64,000 nt of DNA from the NCBI RefSeq assembly GCF_015352985.1, contig NZ_JACYXF010000006.1:62001-126000 (forward strand). The letters run 5' to 3'. Positions 10,142 to 19,976 of the stretch are shown here, piece by piece; the stretch's first letter is position 1, and the number at the start of each line of letters is the position of its first letter. The DNA comes from Noviherbaspirillum malthae (GTDB lineage: Bacteria > Pseudomonadota > Gammaproteobacteria > Burkholderiales > Burkholderiaceae_D). The position numbers and the translations under genes are program-made. Under the pieces are notes generated by a model. It was not told the origin of the DNA, made no database searches, and saw nothing but the letters and a program-made list of their open reading frames with translations.

Positions 10142-10960
10142 ATGGCGGCGCATTTCATGGAACACGGGATCGACAGGCTGCTGGAGATCGTCAAGCCAGG
10201 GATGCTCTGCGCATTCGATTTCGACGGCACGATCGCGCCTATCGTCGACGATCCTGCGGCCGCGCGCATTCCGCCTCCGGTGCTGCGGCGCCTGGCCGCG
10301 CTGGCGGAATTTACGCCGGTGGCGATCATCACCGGACGCTCAGTGGAAGATGTCAGTCTCCGGCTCGATTTCTTTCCCGAGTTCGTGGTCGGCAATCACG
10401 GAATGGAAGGTCTGCCCGGTTACGAGCAGAGAGAGGAGCATTACCGCAGCATGTGCAGCGAATGGCTGAGGGAATTGCACAATGCCATGAAGGTCGAAAG
10501 CATCGATGCGGCAGCATGGATCGAAGACAAGACGTACTCGCTATCCATTCACTATCGGCAGGCGCAGGATCCCTTGGCTACGGAAGGGAAACTGAGACAA
10601 CTGATTCAAGCCACGGTGCCGGACGCAAAAATCGTGGAAGGCAAGTTCGTATTCAACATCCTTCCTTCGGATGCCCCGCACAAGGGACAGGCATTGAAGC
10701 TGTTGCGCGAACATGCGGGCGCATCTGGCGCACTGTACATAGGCGATGATGTCACCGACGAATCGGTGTTCAGTCTGCCGCACGACGATCTGCTGACCAT
10801 CCGCATCGAGGACAATGCTTCCACCGCGGCGGAATTCTATCTGCAGGACATGCAGGCGATGCTGCCGTTTCTCGACATGCTGCTCAAGCGCCTGATCGAG
10901 ATGCTGCGTGCGGAAGCCGTCACGCGGGCGTCGGCTATTTCCGAGACAAAGCCGACCTGA
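10142..10960 (+). CDS. otsB: Trehalose-6-phosphate phosphatase
   Basis: This 272-residue HAD-superfamily phosphatase has the nucleophile motif FDFDGTIAP (D26, D28), the threonine motif IITGRS, and the acidic motif IGDDVTDESVF. It removes phosphate from trehalose 6-phosphate, completing trehalose synthesis for osmotic or desiccation protection. It starts two bases after otsA ends and must be cotranscribed with it. The ATG is preferred over a longer upstream frame because that frame overlaps the otsA coding sequence by 150 bases. The stop is 19 bases from the convergent endopeptidase gene. Confidence 0.95.
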   Translation: MAAHFMEHGIDRLLEIVKPGMLCAFDFDGTIAPIVDDPAAARIPPPVLRRLAALAEFTPVAIITGRSVEDVSLRLDFFPEFVVGNHGMEGLPGYEQREEHYRSMCSEWLRELHNAMKVESIDAAAWIEDKTYSLSIHYRQAQDPLATEGKLRQLIQATVPDAKIVEGKFVFNILPSDAPHKGQALKLLREHAGASGALYIGDDVTDESVFSLPHDDLLTIRIEDNASTAAEFYLQDMQAMLPFLDMLLKRLIEMLRAEAVTRASAISETKPT

Positions 10961-10979
10961 CCGTGTGTTCCTGCCGGCG

Positions 10980-12068
10980 CTAGCCTGGAGAATCCTGCAG
11001 GCTTTGCGTCAGTATCGGCAACCTGATCTTCTCCAGCCACGAGCGCACGAGGGTCGCATCGGCTGCACGAGAGTACTTGCCCTTCGCATCAAGAAAGATC
11101 ATCACGACCGGGCGGGCATCGATGACGGCCTGCATGACAAGGCAGCGGCCGGCTTCCGAGATATAACCCGTTTTCTGCAGAACGATGTCCCAGTCGGAGC
11201 GCCTGATCAGGCGGTTGGAATTGGCATACTGCAGCACGCGCCCGCCAGGTGCGACGGCATGCTTTGGATAGGTTGAAAATTTCCTGATCAGCGGATGCCT
11301 TTCCGCTGCAGCCACAAGCTTCGCCAGGTCCTGCGCGGTCGACACGTTGGCGCTTGAAAGCCCGGTCGGCTCGACATAATGCGTGTCGATCATCCCGAGC
11401 AGTTTGGCCTGCGCATTCATTGCCTCAACGAACGCCGGCAGGCCGCCTGGGTAATGACGCCCCAGTGCGGACGCGGCTCGGTTCTCCGAACTCATCAAGG
11501 CAATATGCAGCATCTCGGCACGGGTAAGCCGCGCGCCGATGGGAAGCCGGGAAGAGGTGTGCTTGATGCGGTCGATATCGTCGGTGGTGACCGTCACCAT
11601 TTCCTGCAGGTCTTGGCGGGCTTCAAGCACGACGAAAGCAGTCATCAGCTTGGTAATGGAGGCGATGGGAAGCACATCGTCGGCATTTTTTTCGAACAGG
11701 ACCTGCGAACTCAGCTGGTCCAGAACTAGAGCAGCCCGGGCACTCAGCCCAGGCAGATCACCGGCATTCGCAAGACCGGCGAGATCGTCGGCACCGCGCC
11801 GCAATGCGGGTGCGGTCATGCGCGAGCGCTGTGGGGTGAACGCCACCAGACGTTTGCCGCGAAGCGAAGCAGTCCTCTTTTTCGCATGCACCTTGGCTTG
11901 GGACACGGCGCGGGACTTGCGGGCAACGCGCTGTCTTTTCAGCGGCTTTTTGACGGTCGCCTTTTTTGTCTTGGCTTTTGGCGAAGCCAGAGGTTTCGCC
12001 GATACCGCCGCGCCAAGAAAACAGAAGTTAACAAAACACAGTAGAAGTAACAGCGCCGCTTTTCTCAT
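10980..12068 (-). CDS. pbpG: D-alanyl-D-alanine endopeptidase, PBP7/PbpG type (peptidase S11)
   Basis: All three penicillin-binding motifs are present: S137-I-T-K140, S194-E-N196 and K299-T-G301. Residues 1-24 form a signal peptide (MRKAALLLLLCFVNFCFLGAAVSA), followed by a very basic, low-complexity segment to about residue 75 that may hold the enzyme to the wall or to polyanions. Family members cleave peptidoglycan cross-links in the periplasm. I prefer the ATG five bases after AAGG to the GTG two codons upstream. Convergent with otsB; no operon partner. Confidence 0.9.
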   Translation of the reverse strand: MRKAALLLLLCFVNFCFLGAAVSAKPLASPKAKTKKATVKKPLKRQRVARKSRAVSQAKVHAKKRTASLRGKRLVAFTPQRSRMTAPALRRGADDLAGLANAGDLPGLSARAALVLDQLSSQVLFEKNADDVLPIASITKLMTAFVVLEARQDLQEMVTVTTDDIDRIKHTSSRLPIGARLTRAEMLHIALMSSENRAASALGRHYPGGLPAFVEAMNAQAKLLGMIDTHYVEPTGLSSANVSTAQDLAKLVAAAERHPLIRKFSTYPKHAVAPGGRVLQYANSNRLIRRSDWDIVLQKTGYISEAGRCLVMQAVIDARPVVMIFLDAKGKYSRAADATLVRSWLEKIRLPILTQSLQDSPG

Positions 12069-12289
12069 TGCCACCTTTCAGGCTTTCCATGCGCTATTGT
12101 AAGTCGGCAATGCAAAAAGCAGTCGTGCAATCAGCGCAGTATCGAAGGAGCTTGATGTTGATTCGATGTGTGCTGAATTTTTGTGCATGAATGTTTTGCA
12201 GCGGACAGCGCGTTTCCTGCGGCTTGCAGCATGCGTGATGCAAGCTGCAGGAGCATGGCTGGAGCGGCCATATACAGCCGCCTTCCACA

Positions 12290-13813
12290 CTAACTTCCCT
12301 GTGCCATCAGCTTGCGCAGCCGCTGACGCATGTCTCGCTCCCTTTGCTGTTCTTCCTGCCAGTCTTCGCGGATTCCGCGCCACAGCGACACAACCATCAG
12401 CAGAATCACCAGCGTAAACGGAAGCGCGAAGACGATGGTAGCCGTTTGCACCGCCTTGATGCCGCCGGCCAGCAGCAGGCTGATTGCGATGCCGGCCACC
12501 AGTGAGCCCCAGACTATCTTGATCCGCGCTGAAGGATCAGGGTTGCCGCGCGTGCTCATCGTTCCCAGCACCAGCGTTGCCGAGTCGCCGGATGTCACGA
12601 AAAATATCAGCACCAGCAGCGTGGCGACGACCGACATCGCCAAACCCATCGGCATGGCGCCCAGCATGTTGAACAGCGCCGTGGACACGTCTTGCTTCAC
12701 TGCGGCGGCGATCGGTACGTGCTGCCAGATCTCCATGTGAAGCGCCGTCCCGCCGAACACCGAGAACCAGATGAATGCAAGAAGCGAAGGTGCGAGCACG
12801 GTACCGAACACGAATTCGCGGATGGTGCGTCCGCGCGAAACGCGTGCAATGAACAAGCCTACGAACGGCGACCATGAGACCCACCAGGCCCAATAGAACA
12901 CCGTCCAGCCGCCGACCCAGCTGCTCTCGCGGAAGGGCGTCATGCGCAGGCTCATGCGCACGAATTCACTGAGGTAGGTGCCCAGGGTATTGGTGAAGGT
13001 ATCGATGATGGCGACGGTAGGCCCGAGCAGGAAGACAGCCAGTGTCAATGCCGCAGCCACGATCATGTTGAAATTCGACAGCCATTTGACGCCTTTGGTG
13101 ACTCCGGAGACTGCAGAGGCAATGAACAGGGCAGTGGTCACGATGATGATGCTTACCTGTGCTGCCTTGCTGATTGGAAGCCCGAATACCACCTGCAGGC
13201 CGCTGTTGATTTGCAGGGCCCCCATGCCGAGCGAAGCGGCCACGCCAAACGCCGTTGCGATGACAGCCAGGCTGTCGAACAGGCCGGACAGGCGCTGCAC
13301 CGGGCGCCATGGCAATGCGCTGGTGGATTCACTGATCAGCGCGGGACGTCGGCGCCGGTACTGGAAGAAGGCGATCGACAGCGCGACGATGCTGTACACC
13401 GACCAGGGATGCAGGCCCCAGTGGAAAAAGCTGTAGCGGACAGCTGCATTGGCGGCTTCCGGCGTGGCTGACACCAGGCCGGGCGGCGCCGCGTTGTAAT
13501 GCGATATCGGCTCTGCCACGCCCCAGAATACAAGTCCGATTCCCATGCCGGCGGCGAAGAGCATGGCGAACCAGGCGCCCAGGGAAAATTCGGGCTCGTC
13601 TTCATCGTCTCCCAGCTTGAGGCTGCCATAGCGGCTGAACGCCAGGTAGAACGCGAATATGACGAGCGCTAGAACGGCCCAGAGATAGAGCCATCCGAAA
13701 TTTTTCGTAATCGACGCGAGCGCCGTGTCGAACACGGAGGCGAGGGAGGTAGGCGAAATGATCCCCCACGCCACAATGGCAAAGATCAATCCGACGGAAA
13801 AGATGAGTTGCAT
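12290..13813 (-). CDS. BCCT-family betaine/choline/carnitine transporter
   Basis: A 507-residue, roughly 12-helix membrane protein with the BCCT signature GGWTVFYWAWWVSWSPFVGLF and the glycine-rich MGIGLVFWGVAEP segment that contributes to sodium and substrate binding. It takes up quaternary ammonium compounds such as glycine betaine or choline with Na+ or H+. The ATG follows AGGAGAATTC; the frame continues upstream for 80 codons without conserved sequence and was trimmed. A charged C-terminal tail (EEQQRERDMRQRLRKL) may be an osmosensing extension (inference). With the trehalose operon close by it fits an osmotic-stress neighbourhood. Confidence 0.9.
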   Translation of the reverse strand: MQLIFSVGLIFAIVAWGIISPTSLASVFDTALASITKNFGWLYLWAVLALVIFAFYLAFSRYGSLKLGDDEDEPEFSLGAWFAMLFAAGMGIGLVFWGVAEPISHYNAAPPGLVSATPEAANAAVRYSFFHWGLHPWSVYSIVALSIAFFQYRRRRPALISESTSALPWRPVQRLSGLFDSLAVIATAFGVAASLGMGALQINSGLQVVFGLPISKAAQVSIIIVTTALFIASAVSGVTKGVKWLSNFNMIVAAALTLAVFLLGPTVAIIDTFTNTLGTYLSEFVRMSLRMTPFRESSWVGGWTVFYWAWWVSWSPFVGLFIARVSRGRTIREFVFGTVLAPSLLAFIWFSVFGGTALHMEIWQHVPIAAAVKQDVSTALFNMLGAMPMGLAMSVVATLLVLIFFVTSGDSATLVLGTMSTRGNPDPSARIKIVWGSLVAGIAISLLLAGGIKAVQTATIVFALPFTLVILLMVVSLWRGIREDWQEEQQRERDMRQRLRKLMAQGS

Positions 13814-14285
13814 GAATTCTCCTGTAGCGAATGGGAACCGCGCATTGCATCGCAGCCGGTTACATTGATGCGGATATGGATTGCGGCCCCGGCGCACGCT
13901 GCGGCGCCCGGATCGGATGAGTGGGAAGTAGCCTGCATCTCCATGAGCCGTAATGGCTGGAATGCATGGCTGATGCCCGCGGCATAGCGCTTCTGTCGCT
14001 CCTTCTTCTTCAATGTGGAGAGCGGCTTGAAGGGCAATGCGCTTGACAGCCACCAAAGGTAAAACGCTCTGCGAGCGCTTTATCCGGTAGCTTTAATGTA
14101 TCGGCCAGGCAGCAATGCCTGCACGGAATGAGCTGGCGCTCTAAGCGCTTGCATACGTCAAACGGCGCCAATTTCCTCTCTTGAAATCAAGGCCGAGACT
14201 GTACCGCGATTCCCTTATGTGAAACTTAAGCACTGGACATTGCGAATTTGTACAGGCTTCAGGGCCGCGCAATGTTGCAGGCTCA
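13814..14285. other. Intergenic region between antiporter and BCCT transporter genes
   Basis: About 470 bases with no supported gene. Imperfect inverted repeats built on GAGCGC/GCGCTC occur around 14070-14150, which could be regulatory. I see no clear promoter boxes. Confidence 0.4.
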
Positions 14286-15536
14286 TCAAAGCAGAAAAAA
14301 CGCTGCTGCAATCACCGTAGGCACAAGGGCCCCGGCAAGCAGGCCCCCGATTCCGATGCTGCCGTCCTTGAAACCATCGCGGAGCAGAGCGACTCCTGCA
14401 GGATTGGGAGCATTCGCGATCACGGTAAGACCGCCTCCTGCAACCGCACCTGCAACAAGCATGTATTTCGACTCGTCGGAAATGCCTTGAATCAACGATC
14501 CCAGATAAGTCAGGGCGGCATTGTCCGTGATGGCGGTCAATCCGAGAGCGCTGAAGAACAATGCCGTGGGCTCGAGGCTGGATACGATGGGCTGGAGCCA
14601 CCATTGCTGCATGCCGCCGAGAACGACCAGGCCGGCGAGGAAAAAGCCGACGAGCAAGCCTTCCTTGAGAATCAAGGGGTTCTGATAATTCGAATAGGCC
14701 TGGGTATAGCCAAGGAAAAACAAGAACACCCCGAGGAACACCACCGGATGGTGCGCAAATACCACGACCGCGCCGAGAAAAAGCAGATGGATCAGCATCA
14801 CGACCAGGGGAACGCGTTGCCGCAGAGTGCCGTTCGCCTCAGCGACGGGGCTCTTCAGGTGCTTGCGCAGAAGCCAGGCGATGCCTGTCGCATTGATGAC
14901 GACTGCTGCAGCGGACTTCCAGCCGAATGTCGACGCCATGAAGGCCGTATCCCACTGCCATGTGGCGGCCACCATCAATACCGGCGGCGCGGCAAAGGAA
15001 GTCAGTGTGCCTCCGATGGAAACGTTGACGAACAGGACACCGAGCGCGCAATACTTGAGCCGTTCCGGCATGCCGGGGTGGAATACCATCGGCGCCAGCA
15101 TCAATGCAGCCAGGGTCATTGCTGCCGGTTCGGTAATCAATGAACCGATCAAGGGCACCAGGGCGAAGCAAAGCCATACCTGAGCCAAGAGGGTGTTCAT
15201 CGGCGCCAGTCTGGCTGCCGAATCGATGAGCGACCTGACTGCCTCCAGCACAGGTCTCGACGCTGCCACGACCATGATGACGAAGACGAACAGGGGTTCG
15301 GTGTAATGCCGGGATTCCAGATACTCGATGGCGCGGTCGCCTCCCGACACGAACGCCATGATCGAAATGAAAATGAACGCCCATAATCCGAACACCACTT
15401 CGATTTCACCCAGTAAATGAAACAGGCCTGCGTGCCTGGTACTCCTGTCGGCAATGCGTTCGAAGGATTTCGCGGCGAACGTGTGGACGAGAGCAAGGCC
15501 GAAAAGAAGGGCTGCAATGAGATTGATGTCTGTCAT
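14286..15536 (-). CDS. Putative Na+/H+ antiporter (membrane protein, NhaD-like / PF07399 type)
   Basis: A 416-residue polytopic membrane protein with about ten hydrophobic segments. The stretches EPAAMTLAALMLAP, GGTLTSFAAPPVL, LGLTAITDNAALTYLGSLIQG and VIANAPNPAGVALL are typical of the putative Na+/H+ antiporter group, with acidic and asparagine residues in broken helices. Likely exchanges sodium for protons at the inner membrane. The start is uncertain: I use the ATG at MTDINLIAALL, but an ATG twelve codons upstream (METTCEKNK) is possible and neither has a good ribosome site. Specific cation not shown by sequence. Confidence 0.8.
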   Translation of the reverse strand: MTDINLIAALLFGLALVHTFAAKSFERIADRSTRHAGLFHLLGEIEVVFGLWAFIFISIMAFVSGGDRAIEYLESRHYTEPLFVFVIMVVAASRPVLEAVRSLIDSAARLAPMNTLLAQVWLCFALVPLIGSLITEPAAMTLAALMLAPMVFHPGMPERLKYCALGVLFVNVSIGGTLTSFAAPPVLMVAATWQWDTAFMASTFGWKSAAAVVINATGIAWLLRKHLKSPVAEANGTLRQRVPLVVMLIHLLFLGAVVVFAHHPVVFLGVFLFFLGYTQAYSNYQNPLILKEGLLVGFFLAGLVVLGGMQQWWLQPIVSSLEPTALFFSALGLTAITDNAALTYLGSLIQGISDESKYMLVAGAVAGGGLTVIANAPNPAGVALLRDGFKDGSIGIGGLLAGALVPTVIAAAFFLL

Positions 15537-16232
15537 CGGTTGGTCTTTGTTTTTTTCGCAAGTCGTTTCCATGGATTGAAACGCGGCGAATGGTTGATCG
15601 TTGCCCGGAAAGGCTGGTGTCTTGAGCGGGATCGCGTCGCCGTCTGCGCCGTGCTTCGGAGGGGCACGGCCCAAGCGAGACGGGGAATGAGAATGCCGCC
15701 GGAAAGCGGGACGGCCTATAGCTGCGGCCTGAGCGATTGCATGGAGTGCGGGTGCGTTCATTTGGACGTCACAGATCCGCGAGGCGGCCCGACCGTCGCA
15801 TTGACCTGCCACACACGGAAGTGTGAGCACCCGAACGCAAGTATACCTTGTCAACGCGAGTCAGGCAGGATTGCTCGATTCGAACCTGCCCGGGAAATTT
15901 CCAGCGGATGGCTTTTCGGCAGATCGGACAAAGCCGTCCTTGATCGCGCACCGGTGTCGGATCGTCGTGAATGCAGCGCCGCCGGGTGTCTGCCCGCATC
16001 GAACACATGGCGGGGGCTTTGCCGCGCCGCCTTCGTTCGCGATGAAGATAAAGCCTTTGTTTTCAAGCCCTTGGCCGGCTCATGGCAGTGCCGTCGCCAT
16101 GCTGGCACACCCCGTGCTGAATACCTCCCGAGCCCAATCACACGCTCGTCAAATTGTTGGCTGCATCCGGCATTCACATGCGGCACTCGCCATCACAAAC
16201 CTTTTATCAATCTTGTTTTCAGGAGAACAAAC
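15537..16232. other. Divergent intergenic region, antiporter versus DUF4148 gene
   Basis: About 700 bases with no gene I can support; the open frames here are GC-driven and lack ribosome sites. It must contain the promoters of both flanking genes. Confidence 0.4.
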
Positions 16233-16589
16233 ATGCGTATCCAGACAATCATCGCCACTCTCGCCGTACTCGGCAGCACAGGCTCCGCTTGGGCACAGCA
16301 GAGCACCTATCCCTATGTGGATTTCTCGGGATTCCAGTCGACCAAAACCCGTGCCGAAGTCATGGCCGAACTCGACGCAAGCAAGGCAAGCGGCGAGTAT
16401 GTGGTTTCGAACCATGAATATCCGGCGCCCGACCGCAATTTCAAATCAGTCAAATCCCGCAGCGAAGTGCTCGCCGAACTGGAGCAGGCGAAAGCCGATG
16501 GAACCTATGCGCGAAACGACTTCGATACGGAATACCCTGTCATGCGGCATGCCGGCGTTGCCGACGCGCTGGCGAGCAGCGGGAGATAA
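16233..16589 (+). CDS. Secreted DUF4148-domain protein
   Basis: A 118-residue protein with a cleavable signal peptide (residues 1-21, ending SAWA). The mature part contains two tandem copies of a motif of the form K(T/S)R(A/S)EV(M/L)AEL(D/E)xxKAxGxY followed by a tyrosine-proline segment (HEYPAP, DTEYP). This is the hallmark of DUF4148 proteins, which are abundant and periplasmic in Burkholderiales and of unknown function. A strong AGGAG site precedes the ATG. It ends close to a 15-base-pair inverted repeat that separates it from the convergent histidine kinase gene. Confidence 0.85.
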   Translation: MRIQTIIATLAVLGSTGSAWAQQSTYPYVDFSGFQSTKTRAEVMAELDASKASGEYVVSNHEYPAPDRNFKSVKSRSEVLAELEQAKADGTYARNDFDTEYPVMRHAGVADALASSGR

Positions 16590-16649
16590 GCATCGTTGCG
16601 CAGCCACTGCCGGGCGCCGCTCGTCGAAGGGCGCCCGAAACACCTCGCA

Positions 16650-16682
16650 CCAATCCCAAGCCATGCCATGGCTTGGGATTGG
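16650..16682. terminator. Inverted repeat between convergent genes, probable bidirectional terminator
   Basis: A perfect 15-base-pair stem (CCAATCCCAAGCCAT and its complement) with a three-base loop lies between the DUF4148 gene and the convergent histidine kinase gene. There is no T-run on either side, so intrinsic termination is plausible but not certain. Confidence 0.55.
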
Positions 16683-16741
16683 CATAACAGATTAAAGATG
16701 CTGCTTGCCGATGCAGGACTCGACGAGGATGCTGCGCAATG

Positions 16742-18937
16742 CTAATCCTTCAGCATCCTGACGATATCGGCCACCTGATACGGCTTTGCGACGACCTTGA
16801 CTCCGGGAAGATCAATTCTGGTATCGCTGTAGCCGGTAGCCAGAATGACCCTGGTCGAACTCCACTTCTCGAGAATGACTTTGGCAAGACCAACGCCGTT
16901 GGTTTTCCCCGGCATCATGACATCCGAAAGAACGCTGTGCACTTCCATGCCGGACTCAAGAATCGCCAGTGCTTCTTCCGCATTCGATGCGGCGATCACC
17001 TCAAGTCCTGCACCCTTCAGGGCAGGCACCATCGTTTCCTTCACCAGCGTGTCGTCTTCGACAAAGAGGAGAGTGCCGGTTGCCGTAGCGCTGCGTTCCT
17101 GCTCTTGCGATGCGCCATCGATGCCGCCCGCTTGAGCGGACGATCTGGGCAGATAAAATTCTACTGTCGTGCCTTCGCCTTCAACGCTGTGAAGAACAAG
17201 CGCGCCATGGGACTGGCGCGCGAACCCGTACACTTGCGCCAGCCCGAGGCCGGTACCCTTGCCGACCGGCTTCGTTGTATAGAAGGGTTCGAAAGCCTTG
17301 GCCATCACTTCCGCAGACATGCCCGTGCCGGTATCGCTGATCCGAATACGGACATATTCACCCGGCGGCAGGCCCCCGGGAGGCTGCGCCATGTGCTCGT
17401 TGCCGGTTTCGACTGTCAGCACTCCGCCGTTCGGCATGGCATCCCGTGCATTGATCACCACGTTCAGGAATGCCAGTTCGAACTGAAGCGTATCCACCGT
17501 CACCGGCCATGAGACGTCCGAAAGCCTGACCTTGAATTCGATATTGCTGGGCAGGACGCCTTTTACCAGGTCCTTGAACTCTTCGATCTGCCGGTTCAGA
17601 ACGACTGTCGTCAACTTCGCTTCCTGGGCCCGGCCGAACGCGCTGAGCTGACCGGTTAACGCCGTGGCGCGTTCGACCGCCATGCTGCACTTTTCCATCA
17701 GCGGCACCACATGTTCCGGCTTGGGTACCAGCTTCGCCAATTGCACTGCGCTGGAGATGGTCTGCAGAACGTTATTGAATTCGTGCGCGATGCCGCCGGT
17801 GAGCCGACCCAGCGCTTCCAGCTTCTGGCTATGCTGCAGGGCGCGTTCCGCGCGTTCGGCCTTGATCACCGCTTCCGCCACCTGCTGTTCCAGCTTGGCG
17901 GTCGCTTGCCGGATTTGTGTGCTGGCCTCCGCCATCTGCCGCGCGACCGTATCAATTTCGCGGATGCCGAAGGGCGTATAGCTTAAATCCTCGTTCCTGC
18001 CCATTCTCTCGGCTGCCGAGCCCAGGTCTTCGATCGGCTTGATGGTTCTTCGCGCCAGCCAGCTCGCGGCAAGCAACGCCACCGCTAGCAGCACGATCGA
18101 AGACGTCCCGAGAAAGGAGGCGGCCTGCACCGCGGTTCGGCGCACATCGGATTCCGGAATGCTGATGAACACGCTCCAGTCCGCAAGCGGCACCCGGCTG
18201 TAATAGGCCTTGACCGGTATCTCATCCAGCGTAACGCTGTGGTAGACCCCATTGCGAGATGATTGCAGGATCTTCTGCGACCGCTCGCTGACGGCCTTCC
18301 CGACGAAGCGCTCGGGATCGTGCGAACGCGCAAGCACGACTCCCTTTCTGTCGACGATGGTGGTGATCCAGGTTGCCGGAAAACGCTGCTGCTGAAGAAT
18401 GGTCTGCAGCTCCGACACATTGACTCCCATTTCCAGGAAGGCGTTGGAATGAGGGTTATGCTTGACGGGTACCTGGATTGCAAAGTCGAGCCGCTTGGCG
18501 ACCTTTCCGAGAAACAGGTCCGAAACGACGGTGTCGTTCGGACCGTAGACGTTCCGCAGCTCCGCAAGGCTGGACGCCGCTTTTGACGGAAGTGCTTCGC
18601 CATAAGGACGCCGCGTGTTCAACAGCTGCTGGCCCGATGCGTGCCTGAGGACGATGGTCGATTCCGGCGTGGGCGCCATTGCCTTCGCAAATTCATAGAA
18701 TGACTTGATATTACCGCTCTCAAGCACGGTCGAGTTGGCGAGCGTGCGAAGGGTCGCCTCCCTGATGCGCAGGTCGTTGTCGACGATCATTGCAAAGCTG
18801 CGGGCGGCTTCGAGCAGGCTTTTTTCCTGGGCCTGCTGTTCGTCGCTATACACATACCAAATGCTCCACCCCGACGCCAGGAACGCCGGAACAAGCACGG
18901 AAAGCAGCAGCAGGAGCAGTTGGCTTCGAAAGCGCAT
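16742..18937 (-). CDS. Hybrid sensor histidine kinase with receiver domain
   Basis: The 731 residues run as follows: membrane helix (7-27), a periplasmic double-Cache-like sensor region (about 35-265), second helix (about 274-296), HAMP (297-350), coiled linker, HisKA with H-box GGIAHEFNNV (H385), HATPase with N-box NVVINARDA and G-boxes DTGTGM and GTGLGL, and a C-terminal receiver domain with phospho-acceptor D672 (SDVMMPG) and K718. The kinase senses an extracytoplasmic signal, probably a small organic acid as in many Cache sensors (inference). No response-regulator gene lies next to it, so its output partner is elsewhere. Confidence 0.92.
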   Translation of the reverse strand: MRFRSQLLLLLLSVLVPAFLASGWSIWYVYSDEQQAQEKSLLEAARSFAMIVDNDLRIREATLRTLANSTVLESGNIKSFYEFAKAMAPTPESTIVLRHASGQQLLNTRRPYGEALPSKAASSLAELRNVYGPNDTVVSDLFLGKVAKRLDFAIQVPVKHNPHSNAFLEMGVNVSELQTILQQQRFPATWITTIVDRKGVVLARSHDPERFVGKAVSERSQKILQSSRNGVYHSVTLDEIPVKAYYSRVPLADWSVFISIPESDVRRTAVQAASFLGTSSIVLLAVALLAASWLARRTIKPIEDLGSAAERMGRNEDLSYTPFGIREIDTVARQMAEASTQIRQATAKLEQQVAEAVIKAERAERALQHSQKLEALGRLTGGIAHEFNNVLQTISSAVQLAKLVPKPEHVVPLMEKCSMAVERATALTGQLSAFGRAQEAKLTTVVLNRQIEEFKDLVKGVLPSNIEFKVRLSDVSWPVTVDTLQFELAFLNVVINARDAMPNGGVLTVETGNEHMAQPPGGLPPGEYVRIRISDTGTGMSAEVMAKAFEPFYTTKPVGKGTGLGLAQVYGFARQSHGALVLHSVEGEGTTVEFYLPRSSAQAGGIDGASQEQERSATATGTLLFVEDDTLVKETMVPALKGAGLEVIAASNAEEALAILESGMEVHSVLSDVMMPGKTNGVGLAKVILEKWSSTRVILATGYSDTRIDLPGVKVVAKPYQVADIVRMLKD

Positions 18938-19127
18938 TAGACTTACTTGATTAAATTTTTTGCAATTGTACTTGTCCTGCCCGTCTGCAGCAGAATAAGT
19001 CCAGGCATGCCCGCGCTTTCATCGGGATATCATCTACGTAACGTTCATCGATGATGGTCACATGGCCGCATGAGTGGATTTCGGCTGCTCAGCTTCCCGG
19101 CCGCAAAGGTTTGGAGCAATCAATCGG

Positions 19128-19766
19128 TCAAGCCGGCCTGCGCGGCTCGAGCGCCATCTTGACCGCCAGTGCAGCCAGCACCGAACCCATGAGGTAGCGC
19201 TGAACGACCAGCCACTGAGGACGTTTGGCGAACCATGCCGCAAGCGTGGCGGCCGATAGCGCAATGGTCAGGTTGACCGAAACGCTGGCGGCGATGTGCG
19301 TGAAGCCCAGCTGGATGCTCTGGACGAAGACGGAGCCGTGTTCCGGCGCGACGAACTGCGGAAAGATCGATAGATAGAAAAAAGCGATCTTCGGATTCAG
19401 CAGGTTGGTGATGAAGCCCATCAGGAACAGGCGATGCGGCGGATCGACGGGAAGCAGGCGTGCCTCGAACGGCGAGCGCGCCCCGGGTCTGGCGGATTGC
19501 CATGCCAGGTACAGCAGGTAGGCTGCTCCCGCCCACTTGAGCACTTCATAGGCGAAGGGTATGGCCAAAAACAGAGCCGTCAGGCCGGCCGCTGCTGCGA
19601 ACATGTGGACGAGGAAGCCGGCGACCACGCCGAACAGCGAAATGATCCCGGCCTGCTTGCCCTGGGAGATGGAGCGCGAGATCAGATAGACCATGTTCGG
19701 CCCCGGCGTCAGCGCCATCAGCATGGCCGCACCCGTGAACAGCAGCCAGTCGTTTACCGGGACCAT
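19128..19766 (-). CDS. LysE/RhtB-family exporter
   Basis: A 212-residue inner-membrane protein with six hydrophobic segments and the family pattern GAAMLMALTPGPNMVYLISRS at the N terminus and FLMGFITNLLNPKIAFFYLSIFPQF in the middle. Family members export amino acids or related metabolites. The ATG follows GGAGGAG at six bases; an open frame of 24 more codons upstream is not conserved. It lies about 210 bases from the RidA gene on the same strand. Substrate unknown. Confidence 0.9.
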   Translation of the reverse strand: MVPVNDWLLFTGAAMLMALTPGPNMVYLISRSISQGKQAGIISLFGVVAGFLVHMFAAAAGLTALFLAIPFAYEVLKWAGAAYLLYLAWQSARPGARSPFEARLLPVDPPHRLFLMGFITNLLNPKIAFFYLSIFPQFVAPEHGSVFVQSIQLGFTHIAASVSVNLTIALSAATLAAWFAKRPQWLVVQRYLMGSVLAALAVKMALEPRRPA

Positions 19767-19976
19767 AACCAACTCCTCCAATGTTGAGCAGCAAGCAAAT
19801 GGGCATGATAACAAGGTTTTAAAAACGTCGGATTTCAACGGGCCATGGGGAGTGGAAGAAGGTATCCCTATTATCGAATTGACAGGGGCGGGCAGCCACG
19901 AAAGGAAATAACAGAGACTCTTATCGGCTTTGATGTCATCGGCTTTGATGCATGGAGGCCGGGCTCCGGAAACTGC

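Noticed and set aside
15417..16589. 390-codon version of the DUF4148 gene
   Set aside because: The signal peptide and AGGAG site place the start at 16233; the upstream 272 codons are unconserved noncoding frame.
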